DNA of 8,722 nt from an uncultured Gammaproteobacteria bacterium. GTDB taxonomy: Bacteria > Pseudomonadota > Gammaproteobacteria > Pseudomonadales > Azotimanducaceae_A. Below, in pieces: positions 1 to 7,540 of this stretch. The translations under genes and the position numbers were made by a program. How positions within the stretch are numbered: position 1 is the first letter of the stretch; each line of letters starts with the position of its first letter. The DNA lies in NCBI GenBank assembly GCA_913049565.1, contig CAJWZG010000114.1:1-8722 (forward strand), written 5' to 3'. A model generated the notes under the pieces. The model made no database searches and was not told the origin of the DNA. It saw only the letters and a list, made by a program, of their open reading frames with translations.

Positions 1-2
1 GC

Positions 3-107
3 GACGATCCGATGGCTGAACTAGTTGACGCATCAAACTGGTTCACTGGAGAAATGTTGTCTGGCTACAAATCTGTTGGAATAATAGAAGGCTACCCCTC
101 GCAATGA
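3..107 (+). CDS. Possible C-terminal end of an unidentified protein (partial, runs off left edge)
   Basis: The third forward frame is open from the window edge to a TGA at 105-107, giving 34 residues that end in ...GIIEGYPSQ. The composition is ordinary for a soluble protein (acidic residues, two Trp/Phe-containing turns, a short hydrophobic run GIIEG). The other two forward frames stop within the first 25 bases. I do not recognise the family, and 34 open codons can occur by chance, so this is only the most likely reading of the left edge. No clear hairpin-plus-T-run terminator follows it. Confidence 0.35.
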   Translation, partial: DDPMAELVDASNWFTGEMLSGYKSVGIIEGYPSQ

Positions 108-477
108 AGATGGTTGCCGCTAGCGTAACAGCCTCAGTCCACACCCATGAACTGTTGTAACCTTGAATGGCGGCCCTCTAACATTGTTATCTCTGCCGAG
201 AAACCGGCGCGCTGGCTAAGCCGAAACAGCCGCTCAAAGCACTATTGGTTGCATTAAGGCTCAAATTCGCTAAAAGCAGCAGCCCGTTGCACTCAAACCT
301 TCAACACTAAGCTTCTCTCTGCTCATGGCTATGCTAGAGAGTTGTTTGTGCCTCTAGCAAAGTCACGCAACTTCCAATGCTGATATGAGAGGGTAGAAAA
401 CGGGCAGCATGCGGTTTTAGCAGCTATTCAACGAAGCTTCCTGAACCGTAACCGCATAAATTCTGATTTTATTTCTT

Positions 478-506
478 CACGTCTGCAAACTCGAAACAAA
501 GACGTG
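478..506. repeat. Inverted repeat with 7-bp perfect arms
   Basis: CACGTCT at 478-484 is the exact reverse complement of AGACGTG at 500-506, with a 15-base loop. No T-run follows, so it does not look like an intrinsic terminator. It is either a protein-binding dyad or chance. Confidence 0.35.
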
Positions 507-672
507 CGATCGCGCCCTCAGGGGAATTGGGTTAATCCCCGCGAGCACGGTGACCCCGCTTTAGATTTACCCAAAAAGTTCTTGTGCAACATCAGCTCAT
601 AATTATCTATTTCAAGTGCCAACCATCATTGGAGATATCGCATCTGAGTCTCCCCCACAACCAGGCAGAACT

Positions 673-692
673 ATCAGCCCCATAAAGCTGAT
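673..692. repeat. Inverted repeat ATCAGC / GCTGAT
   Basis: Six-base perfect arms at 673-678 and 687-692 are separated by 8 bases. The same six-mer occurs as single copies at 379, 591 and 793 in the same gene-free stretch, which makes a binding-site role a little more likely than an RNA hairpin role. Confidence 0.3.
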
Positions 693-766
693 GTCTGAAC
701 TTAACGGTCGAGAATTATCAAGGATGCAGACTGAAGCGCTAGCGCATCTTTGAGAGCCTCGGGAGG

Positions 767-994
767 TGTAACTTTTTTACCCACTCAAAGCTATCAGCCG
801 ATCTTGAAGATCGTTGGCATGTAAAGACATTGGCAATAGCGAAAGCAAACTGATATCTCGCGTGTAACATTTTTACTCATGTATTGTTAGACACTAACCA
901 TTGATTTAACTCGTAAAAAAAAGTGTGTAGTACAAAAAAACAGTAAAAACGTTGGCAATGTAACTTTATTTCCCATTTATCGTTAGTAACTAAC
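767..994 (+). repeat. Three direct copies of a regulatory-looking element, exactly 96 bp apart
   Basis: A 17-base core of consensus TGTAACWTTWTTWCYCA starts at 767, 863 and 959, so both spacings are exactly 96 bp. Thirteen of the 17 positions are invariant. The second and third copies stay alike to 898 and 994: by hand count 28 of 36 positions match without gaps, including an inner dyad GTTAGNNNCTAAC at 886-898 and 982-994. The first copy matches well only over the core. Sequence between the copies is not conserved, so this is not a simple 96-bp tandem duplication of recent date. The copies lie 38 to about 265 bp upstream of the candidate -35 box of the TonB-dependent receptor gene and are therefore best read as operator or activator sites for an unidentified regulator. 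The regulator is not encoded in the window. Confidence 0.6.
799..813. promoter_or_regulatory. Perfect 15-bp odd palindrome, candidate operator
   Basis: CGATCTT-G-AAGATCG has 7-bp perfect arms around one central base. It sits inside the regulatory region of the receptor gene, between the first and second copies of the 96-bp-spaced element. A 7+1+7 dyad suits a dimeric helix-turn-helix regulator. No T-run follows, so a terminator is unlikely. The binding protein is unknown. Confidence 0.4.
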
Positions 995-1005
995 AGGTTG
1001 TCTAC

Positions 1006-1061
1006 TTTTAAATTAAAATATTCATTGAAAAGTTGACGGCATATTTCGAAAATGATATTCC
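1006..1061 (+). promoter_or_regulatory. Candidate sigma-70 promoter of the TonB-dependent receptor gene
   Basis: An AT-rich tract at 1006-1031 could act as an UP element. TTGACG at 1033-1038 is a 5/6 match to the -35 consensus. Seventeen bases later TATTCC at 1056-1061 is a weak -10 that carries an extended TGn just before it (TG at 1053-1054). Transcription would start near 1068 and leave a leader of about 60 bases. A second -10-like box, TATAGT at 1105-1110, lacks a matching -35 and would place the start almost on the ribosome binding site. Confidence 0.4.
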
Positions 1062-1116
1062 CCATATCGGGAAAGTTGGAGAGAGGCTCTTGAGAGAAGA
1101 GTCGTATAGTAAAAAC

Positions 1117-1123
1117 AGGGGAG
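1117..1123 (+). promoter_or_regulatory. Ribosome binding site of the receptor gene
   Basis: AGGGGAG lies four bases before the ATG at 1128 and supports that start. A small hairpin, CTCTT/AAGAG (1087-1091 with 1097-1101), lies just upstream in the predicted leader; it is too short to claim a regulatory role. Confidence 0.7.
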
Positions 1124-1127
1124 ATTT

Positions 1128-4127
1128 ATGCAAAATCTGCACAGCAGACGTTTTCGGGCGCTGTTAAAAACCGCAACAGCCTCAGTGCTTGCAGTGGCGT
1201 CATTCTACGCCATCGCAGAGGAAGCGGATCGCCAAATCGAAGAGGTGATCGTCACCGCCCAGCGCGCAAGCGAAAGCATCCAAGAGGTGCCAATTGCTTT
1301 GACAGCGCTCAGTGGCGACATGTTGGACGACCGCCAGATCATTGGTGCGTCTGACCTGCAAATGAATGCGCCAAATGTATCGTTCACGGCAACGAACTTC
1401 GGTGGCAGCAGCTTCAGTATTCGAGGTATCGGACGACTCGTGATTGCCGCCTCTGGGGAAAACGGTGTTTCAACCCATATCAACGACATTCCGATTGGCA
1501 CCAACCTGACGGCTGTCGAGTTTTTTGACGTGAATCGCGTCGAAGTACTGCGCGGCCCGCAGGGTACGCTGTATGGCCGCAACGCCACCGGTGGCGCGAT
1601 AAACTTTGTAACCGCCATGCCTGAAATAGAAGCTTTCAAAGGCTCAGTCGACGTTGAAGTTGGCGACTACAGCCACCAGCGCAAAAAGTGGATGGTTAAC
1701 ATGCCTGTTACCGACACTGTCGCTGTGCGTGCTGCTGGAATGGTACTCGATCGCGATGGCTACATCGATAATCTGGCCTATGGGCAAACAAACGCAGATG
1801 GGGAGACTTTGACCGGCATTGACAGTGATATCGATGGACGTGATCTCTGGGCGGCCCGCATAACGGCATCATGGGCGTTCTCAGAAAACGGCGAGGCTTG
1901 GCTGCAATACAGCAAGTTCGAGGAAGACGATGACCGTGCTCGCATAACGAATCAGGTGTGCGTGACTAACGAAGTACCAATACAGGGCTGCGTAGTCGGT
2001 GCTTTTGGCTTTGATGGTCCGCATCTTGGCTCTACAACCGGTGGTATCTTTGGCGGCTACTTTGGCGCCCAAGTTTGGGGTGACCGAGGCAATGGTTTCC
2101 CTGGAACATTGACCGAATATGAATACGCACGACCAGAGGTGGGCTTCCGTTCTATGCACACTGACTTTGATCCGATTTACCAATCGGAGGAAGAAGTATG
2201 GTCCATGGGCATCGATTATCGAATAAGCGGGCATGAAGTGAGTTTGTTGGCGGCTTACCAAGAGTCGGACTCGCTGTTTCAGCAGGATTACAACATGGAC
2301 GTCGGCCCAACACTGCTGACGGCAGAAACCAATCCGGCAAGTATTGTTGGCGCGCTTGGGCTCATGACCTATCCAACCTCTGCTCCAGCAGGTCGTGCGG
2401 GTGAAGAGTGGACGAATGCTGCATGTAACTACAACGCTGGCACGTCGGGTGTGCCCGGTGGCTGTATCGCTGATGTGGATCAAGGCCGCGTATTCGCTTA
2501 CGACCAATCTGCGAGCACTGGTGAATACTGGACAGTAGAAGGCCGTATCGCCAGCGACTCGGAAGGACCTCTCAACTATATGGTTGGGGTCAGTGCATAT
2601 GACTTCGGCGGTTCCGGCGACTACTACGTATTTGCTAACACGCTTGATCTGTTGGGCACTGTAACTGGCGCCTACCCCGGATCCTTTAACTCAACTCGCG
2701 GACCAGATAACGAAGGCCTGGAGACCGACGGCAACGCGATTTTCGCAGAGTTCTATTACGATATTAACGATCGGACCAAACTGACTTTTGGACTGCGTCG
2801 CAACGAAGACAACAAGTTTATCGCCGATGCCAACGCGTTCCTTGACGCTGCGTTCATCAACCCGGCTAACCCAACCTTGGGTTACTCCCGTGAAGCTGCA
2901 TTTGTGCAGGGCGGCGATACCTACAACGCTGCTCGTGCAGAACTGTTTGGCGCAACATCGTTGTTTGAATCAGCTGTTGGTACGGATGCCTTCAGTGACG
3001 AGCGATTCGCGGCTTCGGCAGCAATTCCGCTGGTTCCGCAGCCTGGCGAAAGACGACAGCTTACTGGAAGCCCTCAATCATTCACGTGGTCGCAAACAAC
3101 TGGCCGTATCGGCATCGACTTCAAGTTATCGGACGATAGCTTGCTCTACGCTTTTTACAGCACAGGTTACAAGCCCGGCGGATTCAATCCTCCCATAAGT
3201 GAGGCCTTTCAGGGCGATATCAAGTTTGACTTCGATCAGGAAGAGATCAGTTCCTTCGAAATCGGTAGCAAGAACACGGTGCTTGATGGAACCATGAAGT
3301 TGAATGGCTCACTGTTCTTCTACGACTACGAAGGTCTTCAAATTACGCGTATTGCGAACAACAGTTCGATCAATGACAACATTGACGCAGAAATCTGGGG
3401 CGCCGAGCTTGAGTTTGAGTGGTACCCCGAGGCTCTGCCCGGAGTTTCCTTTGACGGCGCTTACTCTTATCTGAATACCGAAGTTGCAGGTGGCAGCGAG
3501 TCGGTTGACCCGACGAATCGGACTGCTGGTCTTGCGGAGTGGACGACGGTTAACGAATGGGTGCCGGGTCCTACCGCAGGCGTAAACTATGTGGTCGATA
3601 CACAGCAATTTACTGACAATGTAGATACGTTGATCGCAGTGGGCGCTGTGCTACCTCTCCCAGGAACTGTGCGAGCCAATGGCCTGCCTGCCTATGTCAA
3701 CCGTGCTGGAGCGACAGCATTGGGTATCACCTCATCTAACGGTATTGGTATTGATTTGGGTGGTAACAGTCTGCCGAATTCGCCTGAGAGCACACTCAAG
3801 CTAGGCATGGCTTACTCCTTCGTATCCCCAGTATTCGATGGCGACATGATTTTACGCCTCGACTACTACTGGCAAGACGACATGTACGCGCGCGAATTTA
3901 ACACCGCGGGTGACATGATAGAGTCTTGGGACCAGTTCAACCTGTCTATGATCTTTGAGTCCGCAGATGGGAAATGGGGTGCTCGAGCATGGGTACGTAA
4001 CTTGTCCGATGATGACAACATCACCGGTCATTACCTAACCTCTGATACCTCCGGTTTCTATCGTAATTACTTCCTAACGGAGCCGAGAATCTTTGGTGCA
4101 TCAGTGCGCTACAACTTCGGTGGCTAA
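1128..4127 (+). CDS. TonB-dependent outer-membrane receptor, substrate unknown
   Basis: This is a 999-residue ligand-gated porin of the outer membrane that would import a scarce or bulky solute with energy passed on by TonB-ExbBD. A basic N-terminus (RRFR, residues 7-10) and a hydrophobic run to about residue 30 form a Sec signal peptide, with likely cleavage after AIA at 28-30. A TonB box reads EEVIVTAQR at 38-46. The plug domain follows (about 55-165) and contains the conserved LRGPQGTLYGRNATGGAINF block at 141-160. The rest is a 22-strand-type barrel with aromatic-rich strands, ending VRYNFGG. The protein is longer than many siderophore receptors (700-800 residues), mainly through long loops. 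Two cysteine pairs, Cys277/Cys287 and Cys432/Cys445, lie in loop-like regions and could form disulfides. The last residues are Phe-Gly-Gly rather than a terminal aromatic. The gene is monocistronic: promoter-like signals and repeats lie before it and a terminator after it. The convergent acdS/esterase genes make an organic ligand possible, but iron chelates cannot be excluded. Confidence 0.95.
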   Translation: MQNLHSRRFRALLKTATASVLAVASFYAIAEEADRQIEEVIVTAQRASESIQEVPIALTALSGDMLDDRQIIGASDLQMNAPNVSFTATNFGGSSFSIRGIGRLVIAASGENGVSTHINDIPIGTNLTAVEFFDVNRVEVLRGPQGTLYGRNATGGAINFVTAMPEIEAFKGSVDVEVGDYSHQRKKWMVNMPVTDTVAVRAAGMVLDRDGYIDNLAYGQTNADGETLTGIDSDIDGRDLWAARITASWAFSENGEAWLQYSKFEEDDDRARITNQVCVTNEVPIQGCVVGAFGFDGPHLGSTTGGIFGGYFGAQVWGDRGNGFPGTLTEYEYARPEVGFRSMHTDFDPIYQSEEEVWSMGIDYRISGHEVSLLAAYQESDSLFQQDYNMDVGPTLLTAETNPASIVGALGLMTYPTSAPAGRAGEEWTNAACNYNAGTSGVPGGCIADVDQGRVFAYDQSASTGEYWTVEGRIASDSEGPLNYMVGVSAYDFGGSGDYYVFANTLDLLGTVTGAYPGSFNSTRGPDNEGLETDGNAIFAEFYYDINDRTKLTFGLRRNEDNKFIADANAFLDAAFINPANPTLGYSREAAFVQGGDTYNAARAELFGATSLFESAVGTDAFSDERFAASAAIPLVPQPGERRQLTGSPQSFTWSQTTGRIGIDFKLSDDSLLYAFYSTGYKPGGFNPPISEAFQGDIKFDFDQEEISSFEIGSKNTVLDGTMKLNGSLFFYDYEGLQITRIANNSSINDNIDAEIWGAELEFEWYPEALPGVSFDGAYSYLNTEVAGGSESVDPTNRTAGLAEWTTVNEWVPGPTAGVNYVVDTQQFTDNVDTLIAVGAVLPLPGTVRANGLPAYVNRAGATALGITSSNGIGIDLGGNSLPNSPESTLKLGMAYSFVSPVFDGDMILRLDYYWQDDMYAREFNTAGDMIESWDQFNLSMIFESADGKWGARAWVRNLSDDDNITGHYLTSDTSGFYRNYFLTEPRIFGASVRYNFGG

Positions 4128-4145
4128 TTGCTAGGCCAGTAAGAG

Positions 4146-4173
4146 AAAAGCCACCTTCGGGTGGCTTTTTTTT
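4146..4173 (+). terminator. Rho-independent terminator, usable from both sides
   Basis: AAAAGCCACC (4146-4155), loop TTCG (4156-4159) and GGTGGCTTTT (4160-4169) form a 10-bp perfect stem with a stable UUCG tetraloop, followed by T's to 4173 (eight T's from 4166). It sits 18 bases after the receptor stop. On the minus strand the same stem is followed by TTTTCTCTT-like sequence, so it can also end the convergent minus-strand operon, whose last stop is at 4189, though less strongly. Confidence 0.93.
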
Positions 4174-4188
4174 GCGCTCTAATTACCG

Positions 4189-4839
4189 TTAGGCGTTAAA
4201 AGGTACCATTTCGCTGGACTCAATAAGCCCCAGATTTAAACCCACGCGGTAGAAACTTGAAACCGAAAAGTCGTCGATTTCGCTACTGGTATGAGCGACG
4301 GTAACGCCGCCACAAATTCGTTTACACCCTACCTTGGTAACCTCCTGCAGCAGGGCGAAGTCTCGATAGTAGTCTTGCAGTGCCTGTTTGCCTGCCGCTG
4401 CGCGCTGCGCGTTTTTTGCTGTTAACTGTCTATTGACCAAGGCTTGAATTGACGTGATGGCGTCCGGCATCGCTGCGTTCAGGGCGTCCACCATTGTCGA
4501 AAAAGCGATCTCGCAGATTACCTTGTACCGATCCGCGTTCAGTGTGTGGTAATCGGCAATGCTTGGGTCGAGAAAGATCAATGCTCGGGAAATGCCAAGT
4601 CCATCAGCGACAAGACGTGTAATTGCCGATATGCCTCTCTCTTCGTATGGATCGCCTTGCGTAACGAGCATAATGGGCTTCGGTGGTGGATCAGCAGACC
4701 AACGAACCTGTAGCTGCCTTACAATGGCTGAGGCAACGGGTGCTGGGTCTCGTGGGTCGTATCCGCCCATGCCCTCAACCACCAACGGGTGGTGGCAGCC
4801 CAATAGCTCAATGGCTGTTCTTTTCGCCAAGTTTGTCAC
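4189..4839 (-). CDS. Protein of unknown function, 216 residues, last gene of the acdS operon
   Basis: I do not recognise the family. The reading starts at a GTG (4839-4837). The preceding in-frame codon is TGA, so no longer product is possible, and the GGATGA just before it is only a weak ribosome binding site; an ATG at 4843 is out of frame and stops after 11 codons. Visible features are a hydrophobic strand followed by a Gly/Asp/Pro turn, PLVVEGMGGYDPRDP (residues 18-32), a second strand-turn PIMLVTQGDP (55-64), a third strand RALIFLDP (85-92), an amphipathic helical middle (about 110-165) and a Cys/Gly segment KVGCKRICGGVTVAHTS (169-185). Alternating strands and helices suggest a soluble alpha/beta cytoplasmic protein; no signal peptide or membrane span is seen. 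Cys15, His16-His17, Cys172 and Cys176 could be functional. It follows acdS by 29 bp on the same strand, so co-transcription and a linked role are likely. Confidence 0.85.
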   Translation of the reverse strand: MTNLAKRTAIELLGCHHPLVVEGMGGYDPRDPAPVASAIVRQLQVRWSADPPPKPIMLVTQGDPYEERGISAITRLVADGLGISRALIFLDPSIADYHTLNADRYKVICEIAFSTMVDALNAAMPDAITSIQALVNRQLTAKNAQRAAAGKQALQDYYRDFALLQEVTKVGCKRICGGVTVAHTSSEIDDFSVSSFYRVGLNLGLIESSEMVPFNA

Positions 4840-4868
4840 TCATCCAGTTTTTCTTTCAAAGCCAAGCC

Positions 4869-5885
4869 TCAACCATTCCGGTAGGTATAGCTGTAACCAT
4901 TCAGCGCAGGCGCGCCGCCAAGGTGTGCGTAAAGTATCTTCGCCCCCTTTTTGAAAAACCCCTTCCTGGCCAAATCGATCATGCCCTGCATCGACTTGCC
5001 CTCATACACTGGGTCAGTGATCATCGCTTCAGTGCTTGCTGCGAGGCGAATGGCGTTGTTTGTTTCTTCACTTGGTACGCCGTAGGCGGGGTAGGCGTAG
5101 TCTGGGTTAAGCACGATTTCTTGGTCGGTGACCTCACGGCCCAGCTCTACTAGTTTGGCGGTGCTGTCTACAATTCCTTTGATTTGCTCGCGCAATTGTT
5201 GTGGTACGCCGGAGCCATCAATGCCAATGACTTTGTCCGCTCTGTTGTCTGCCGCAAACCCAACGACCATGCCGGCCTGAGTTGAGCCGGTGACGCTACA
5301 AACGACAATGTAATCAAAGGTAATGCCCATTGCTGCTTCTTGGGCTCGCACTTCCTCGGCGAATCCCACATAGCCCAGCCCCCCGTACTTGTGCACTGAC
5401 GCACCGGCAGGAATTGCATAGGGCCTGCCTCCGGCGTCGATCACCTGCTGCAAGGCGTCTTCCCAGCTCTTGCGAATACCAATATCGAAACCCTCGTTTA
5501 CGAGGCGGCTCTCGGCTCCCATAAGGCGGGTTAGCATGATGTTGCCTACCCGGTCGTATACGGCGTCCTCGTGGGGTACCCAGCTTTCTTGAATCACCAC
5601 GCACTTCATTCCGATTTTTGCTGCCGTTGCTGCAACCATGCGAGTGTGATTCGACTGCACGCCACCAATCGAGACCAAGGTGTCGGCACCAGACGCAATG
5701 GCATCGGGCACAATGTATTCCAGTTTGCGCAGTTTGTTGCCGCCTAAGGCTAGTCCTGAGTTGCAGTCGTCCCGCTTTGCGTAAATTTCCACGTCTGCGC
5801 CTATTGCCTCGGTGAGCCTCGGCAGGTGCTCTATCGGTGTGACGCCAAAGGTCAGGGGGTAACGCTCAAATTTGTTCAGGTTCAT
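4869..5885 (-). CDS. acdS: 1-aminocyclopropane-1-carboxylate deaminase
   Basis: This PLP enzyme opens the cyclopropane ring of ACC to give 2-oxobutyrate and ammonia in the cytoplasm. Its 338 residues equal the usual family length, and the N-terminus [14 protein letters not shown] matches characterised AcdS proteins. The PLP lysine is Lys51 (in GGNK), Ser78 lies in SIGGVQSN, and a Gly/Ser/Thr phosphate loop [10 protein letters not shown] spans 196-205. Tyr294-Glu295 (DPVYEGK) and Leu322 (HLGGAPAL) are present; Glu295 and Leu322 separate true ACC deaminases from the related D-cysteine desulfhydrases, which carry other residues there. One small difference from the Pseudomonas sequence is His80 in SNHTR, where Gln is common. 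The ATG at 5885 has GAGGCG about 8 bases upstream on its strand. The gene lies 44 bp after the esterase and 29 bp before the unknown gene. No Lrp-type acdR regulator, often found beside acdS, is present in this window. Confidence 0.95.
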   Translation of the reverse strand: MNLNKFERYPLTFGVTPIEHLPRLTEAIGADVEIYAKRDDCNSGLALGGNKLRKLEYIVPDAIASGADTLVSIGGVQSNHTRMVAATAAKIGMKCVVIQESWVPHEDAVYDRVGNIMLTRLMGAESRLVNEGFDIGIRKSWEDALQQVIDAGGRPYAIPAGASVHKYGGLGYVGFAEEVRAQEAAMGITFDYIVVCSVTGSTQAGMVVGFAADNRADKVIGIDGSGVPQQLREQIKGIVDSTAKLVELGREVTDQEIVLNPDYAYPAYGVPSEETNNAIRLAASTEAMITDPVYEGKSMQGMIDLARKGFFKKGAKILYAHLGGAPALNGYSYTYRNG

Positions 5886-5929
5886 ATGTGAAACGCCTCG
5901 GTACCTTCCTAGCAGATAACAGTATTTGG

Positions 5930-7540
5930 CTACTGGCAGATGTCAGGCCCAGCCATTGCAGCGACGTGAAGGCTAAAACCTAAATGCTCGCACAGCTCTG
6001 TATCCAGCCGAACGGGGGTGGTTTGTGTGTTTAGGGATATGCCGCATGCGTTTCTATCCCATATCGGCCAGTCCTGCGATTGGGCAGGTGCTCCGGTCTC
6101 TGCAAAGCTCAGCCACATACCTATCATCTTTTCGGTTAGCGCCCAATCCTCGTCATTGGTAGACAACCAATCAGCGTGGGTGCCAAACACATAGGGAATC
6201 TCGGCGCCATGATAGGCGCCAATGCGCTGGGCATTATCGCGGATACGATCGAAACGATAGACGTATGCCGGGCTACCTGCTTGATACAGCGCCTGGGCAG
6301 TAGCAAGGGTAGGGCAGTGGAAGCTCATAGCCGACCCAAGCAGGTTGAGGCGTTGGGCAATTGGCAGGGTACCGAATTTTTCCTCAAGCCAGACTTGGTC
6401 TTGCGCCGCATAAGAAGCGATAGCCTGATGCCAATTTTTAAGGGTGGGATTGTTCAAATACATCAACGACTCATCGGCGTTGCTGCCCAGCAGCACTGGC
6501 CGAGTTGGTAAGTCTTTGCGCTGCATCAGCTCTGCTGGTGTTTTTGGTAGCAACCAACTGTCGATGGGTGGGTCGTCATAGCCTCGCTGGTAGTTTTGTT
6601 GCTTTAGTCGAAGCATGTCAGTGGCGGAAAGCTGACGCAGCTGCTCAATGCTCATATCAGTCTGCTTAGAAAGTGCGAGTCCTTCCTTCTCGTCATCCGC
6701 CAGCGTGCGCTGTTGGGTAATTGCCCAGCCTCCGCTTTGCAGGATGGCCTTGTGGAACAGTCCGTCTGCCAGCGGTGTGGCCAGTAAATAACCAATATTG
6801 CCCGCGCCAGCCGACTCACCAAAAATCGTGACATTTTCGGGATCTCCGCCAAGGGAGGCAATATGCTTATTAATCCACTTTAGTGCTTCTATTTGGTCCA
6901 ACAGGCCATAGTTGCCCGAACTGCCATGGGGTGATTCCGCGCTCAGTTCTGGGTGGGCGAGAAAGCCAAAAAGGCCTACGCGGTAGGCGATGGAGACAGC
7001 GACCACGCCGCTAGCAGCCAGTTCTTGACCGCGATAGTCCGGCTCATAAGACCAGCCGCTGCGATTGCTGCCACCATAAATCCAGACCAATACTGGCCGC
7101 TTGGTGGCGCTCTTTTGCGTTGGCGTCCAAACATTCAGGAACAGGCAGTCTTCACTCACGGCAGGGGTCTGCGGTACTTTGCTGGTATCGCCGTCAACAC
7201 CAGTAGCCACCATGGCATACCAGTTTGATGTCCGATCGTCCTGCATACAGGCGGGAGGCCAGCCTTCAAGCTGTTCAGGCTCGTTTACCGAACGGGGCGC
7301 CCGCCAGCGAAACTGGCCTTCGGGGGCTTGTGCGAAACGTATGCCCGTATATTGCAGCACTTCCAGGCCGCTTCGGGTGGTTATCCGCTCGGCGCTCAAA
7401 CTTTCAGGCTGGCTCAGCGCTGGATGGCTAAGACAGCTTACTAACACTATAACCAGCCACTGCAACATGCCCTTGGCTATAGCACTTCCCGATTTAGCCC
7501 AAGAGTCTGTGGTTGATCTATGCCGTGGCATATTTTTCAT
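5930..7540 (-). CDS. Type-B carboxylesterase (alpha/beta hydrolase), exported
   Basis: This is a serine esterase of the carboxylesterase/cholinesterase family (COesterase) that hydrolyses carboxylic esters. I chose the ATG at 7540 because it overlaps the stop of the upstream gene as ATGA, a usual coupling arrangement; a GTG at 7549 would add three residues. Numbered from that ATG (536 residues), the nucleophile is Ser243 in GESAG (241-245), the acid Glu357 in SNADES, the base His444 in AYHGAE, and the oxyanion loop YGGS begins at 155. The family signature [10 protein letters not shown] is at 129-138, and Cys98 and Cys132 match the conserved N-terminal disulfide. A hydrophobic segment at 28-38 follows an unusually long N-terminal region. 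It contains LVSC (33-36), which fits a lipobox and suggests lipoprotein anchoring at Cys36; cleavage after ALS (41-43) by signal peptidase I is the alternative, and a later start at Met25 is possible. Natural substrate unknown. Confidence 0.93.
   Translation of the reverse strand: MKNMPRHRSTTDSWAKSGSAIAKGMLQWLVIVLVSCLSHPALSQPESLSAERITTRSGLEVLQYTGIRFAQAPEGQFRWRAPRSVNEPEQLEGWPPACMQDDRTSNWYAMVATGVDGDTSKVPQTPAVSEDCLFLNVWTPTQKSATKRPVLVWIYGGSNRSGWSYEPDYRGQELAASGVVAVSIAYRVGLFGFLAHPELSAESPHGSSGNYGLLDQIEALKWINKHIASLGGDPENVTIFGESAGAGNIGYLLATPLADGLFHKAILQSGGWAITQQRTLADDEKEGLALSKQTDMSIEQLRQLSATDMLRLKQQNYQRGYDDPPIDSWLLPKTPAELMQRKDLPTRPVLLGSNADESLMYLNNPTLKNWHQAIASYAAQDQVWLEEKFGTLPIAQRLNLLGSAMSFHCPTLATAQALYQAGSPAYVYRFDRIRDNAQRIGAYHGAEIPYVFGTHADWLSTNDEDWALTEKMIGMWLSFAETGAPAQSQDWPIWDRNACGISLNTQTTPVRLDTELCEHLGFSLHVAAMAGPDICQ

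Larger units (their letters stand above)
108..766. other. Gene-free stretch with short inverted repeats
   Basis: Stops are frequent in all frames here and no ORF with a plausible start, ribosome binding site and protein-like composition was found. What can be seen is a set of small dyads: CTCTCT/AGAGAG (315-320 with 336-341), CACGTCT/AGACGTG (478-484 with 500-506), a GGGG...CCCC pairing (521-524 with 537-540), ATCAGC/GCTGAT (673-678 with 687-692) and a 10-bp palindrome GCGCTAGCGC (736-745). GCTGAT in either orientation recurs at 379-384, 591-596, 673-678, 687-692 and 793-798. The stretch may be distal regulatory DNA of the receptor gene, an undetected small RNA, or decayed sequence. The sequence alone does not decide. 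Confidence 0.5.

Noticed and set aside
315..341. CTCTCT...AGAGAG hairpin as terminator of the left partial gene
   Set aside because: The stem is only 6 bp with a 15-base loop, no T-run follows, and it is about 200 bases after the stop.
886..994. GTTAG-like sites read as integron attC core sites
   Set aside because: Only one copy loosely fits GTTRRRY, there is no matching partner site, no cassette ORF and no integrase.
877..1065. 62-codon open frame on the minus strand
   Set aside because: It is Phe/Asn/Tyr-rich as expected from AT-rich DNA, has no ribosome binding site, and covers the repeats and promoter of the receptor gene.
1881..2507. 208-codon minus-strand frame inside the receptor gene
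   Set aside because: Antisense shadow of a clear coding frame; the product is rich in Thr, Arg and Cys with no recognisable domain.
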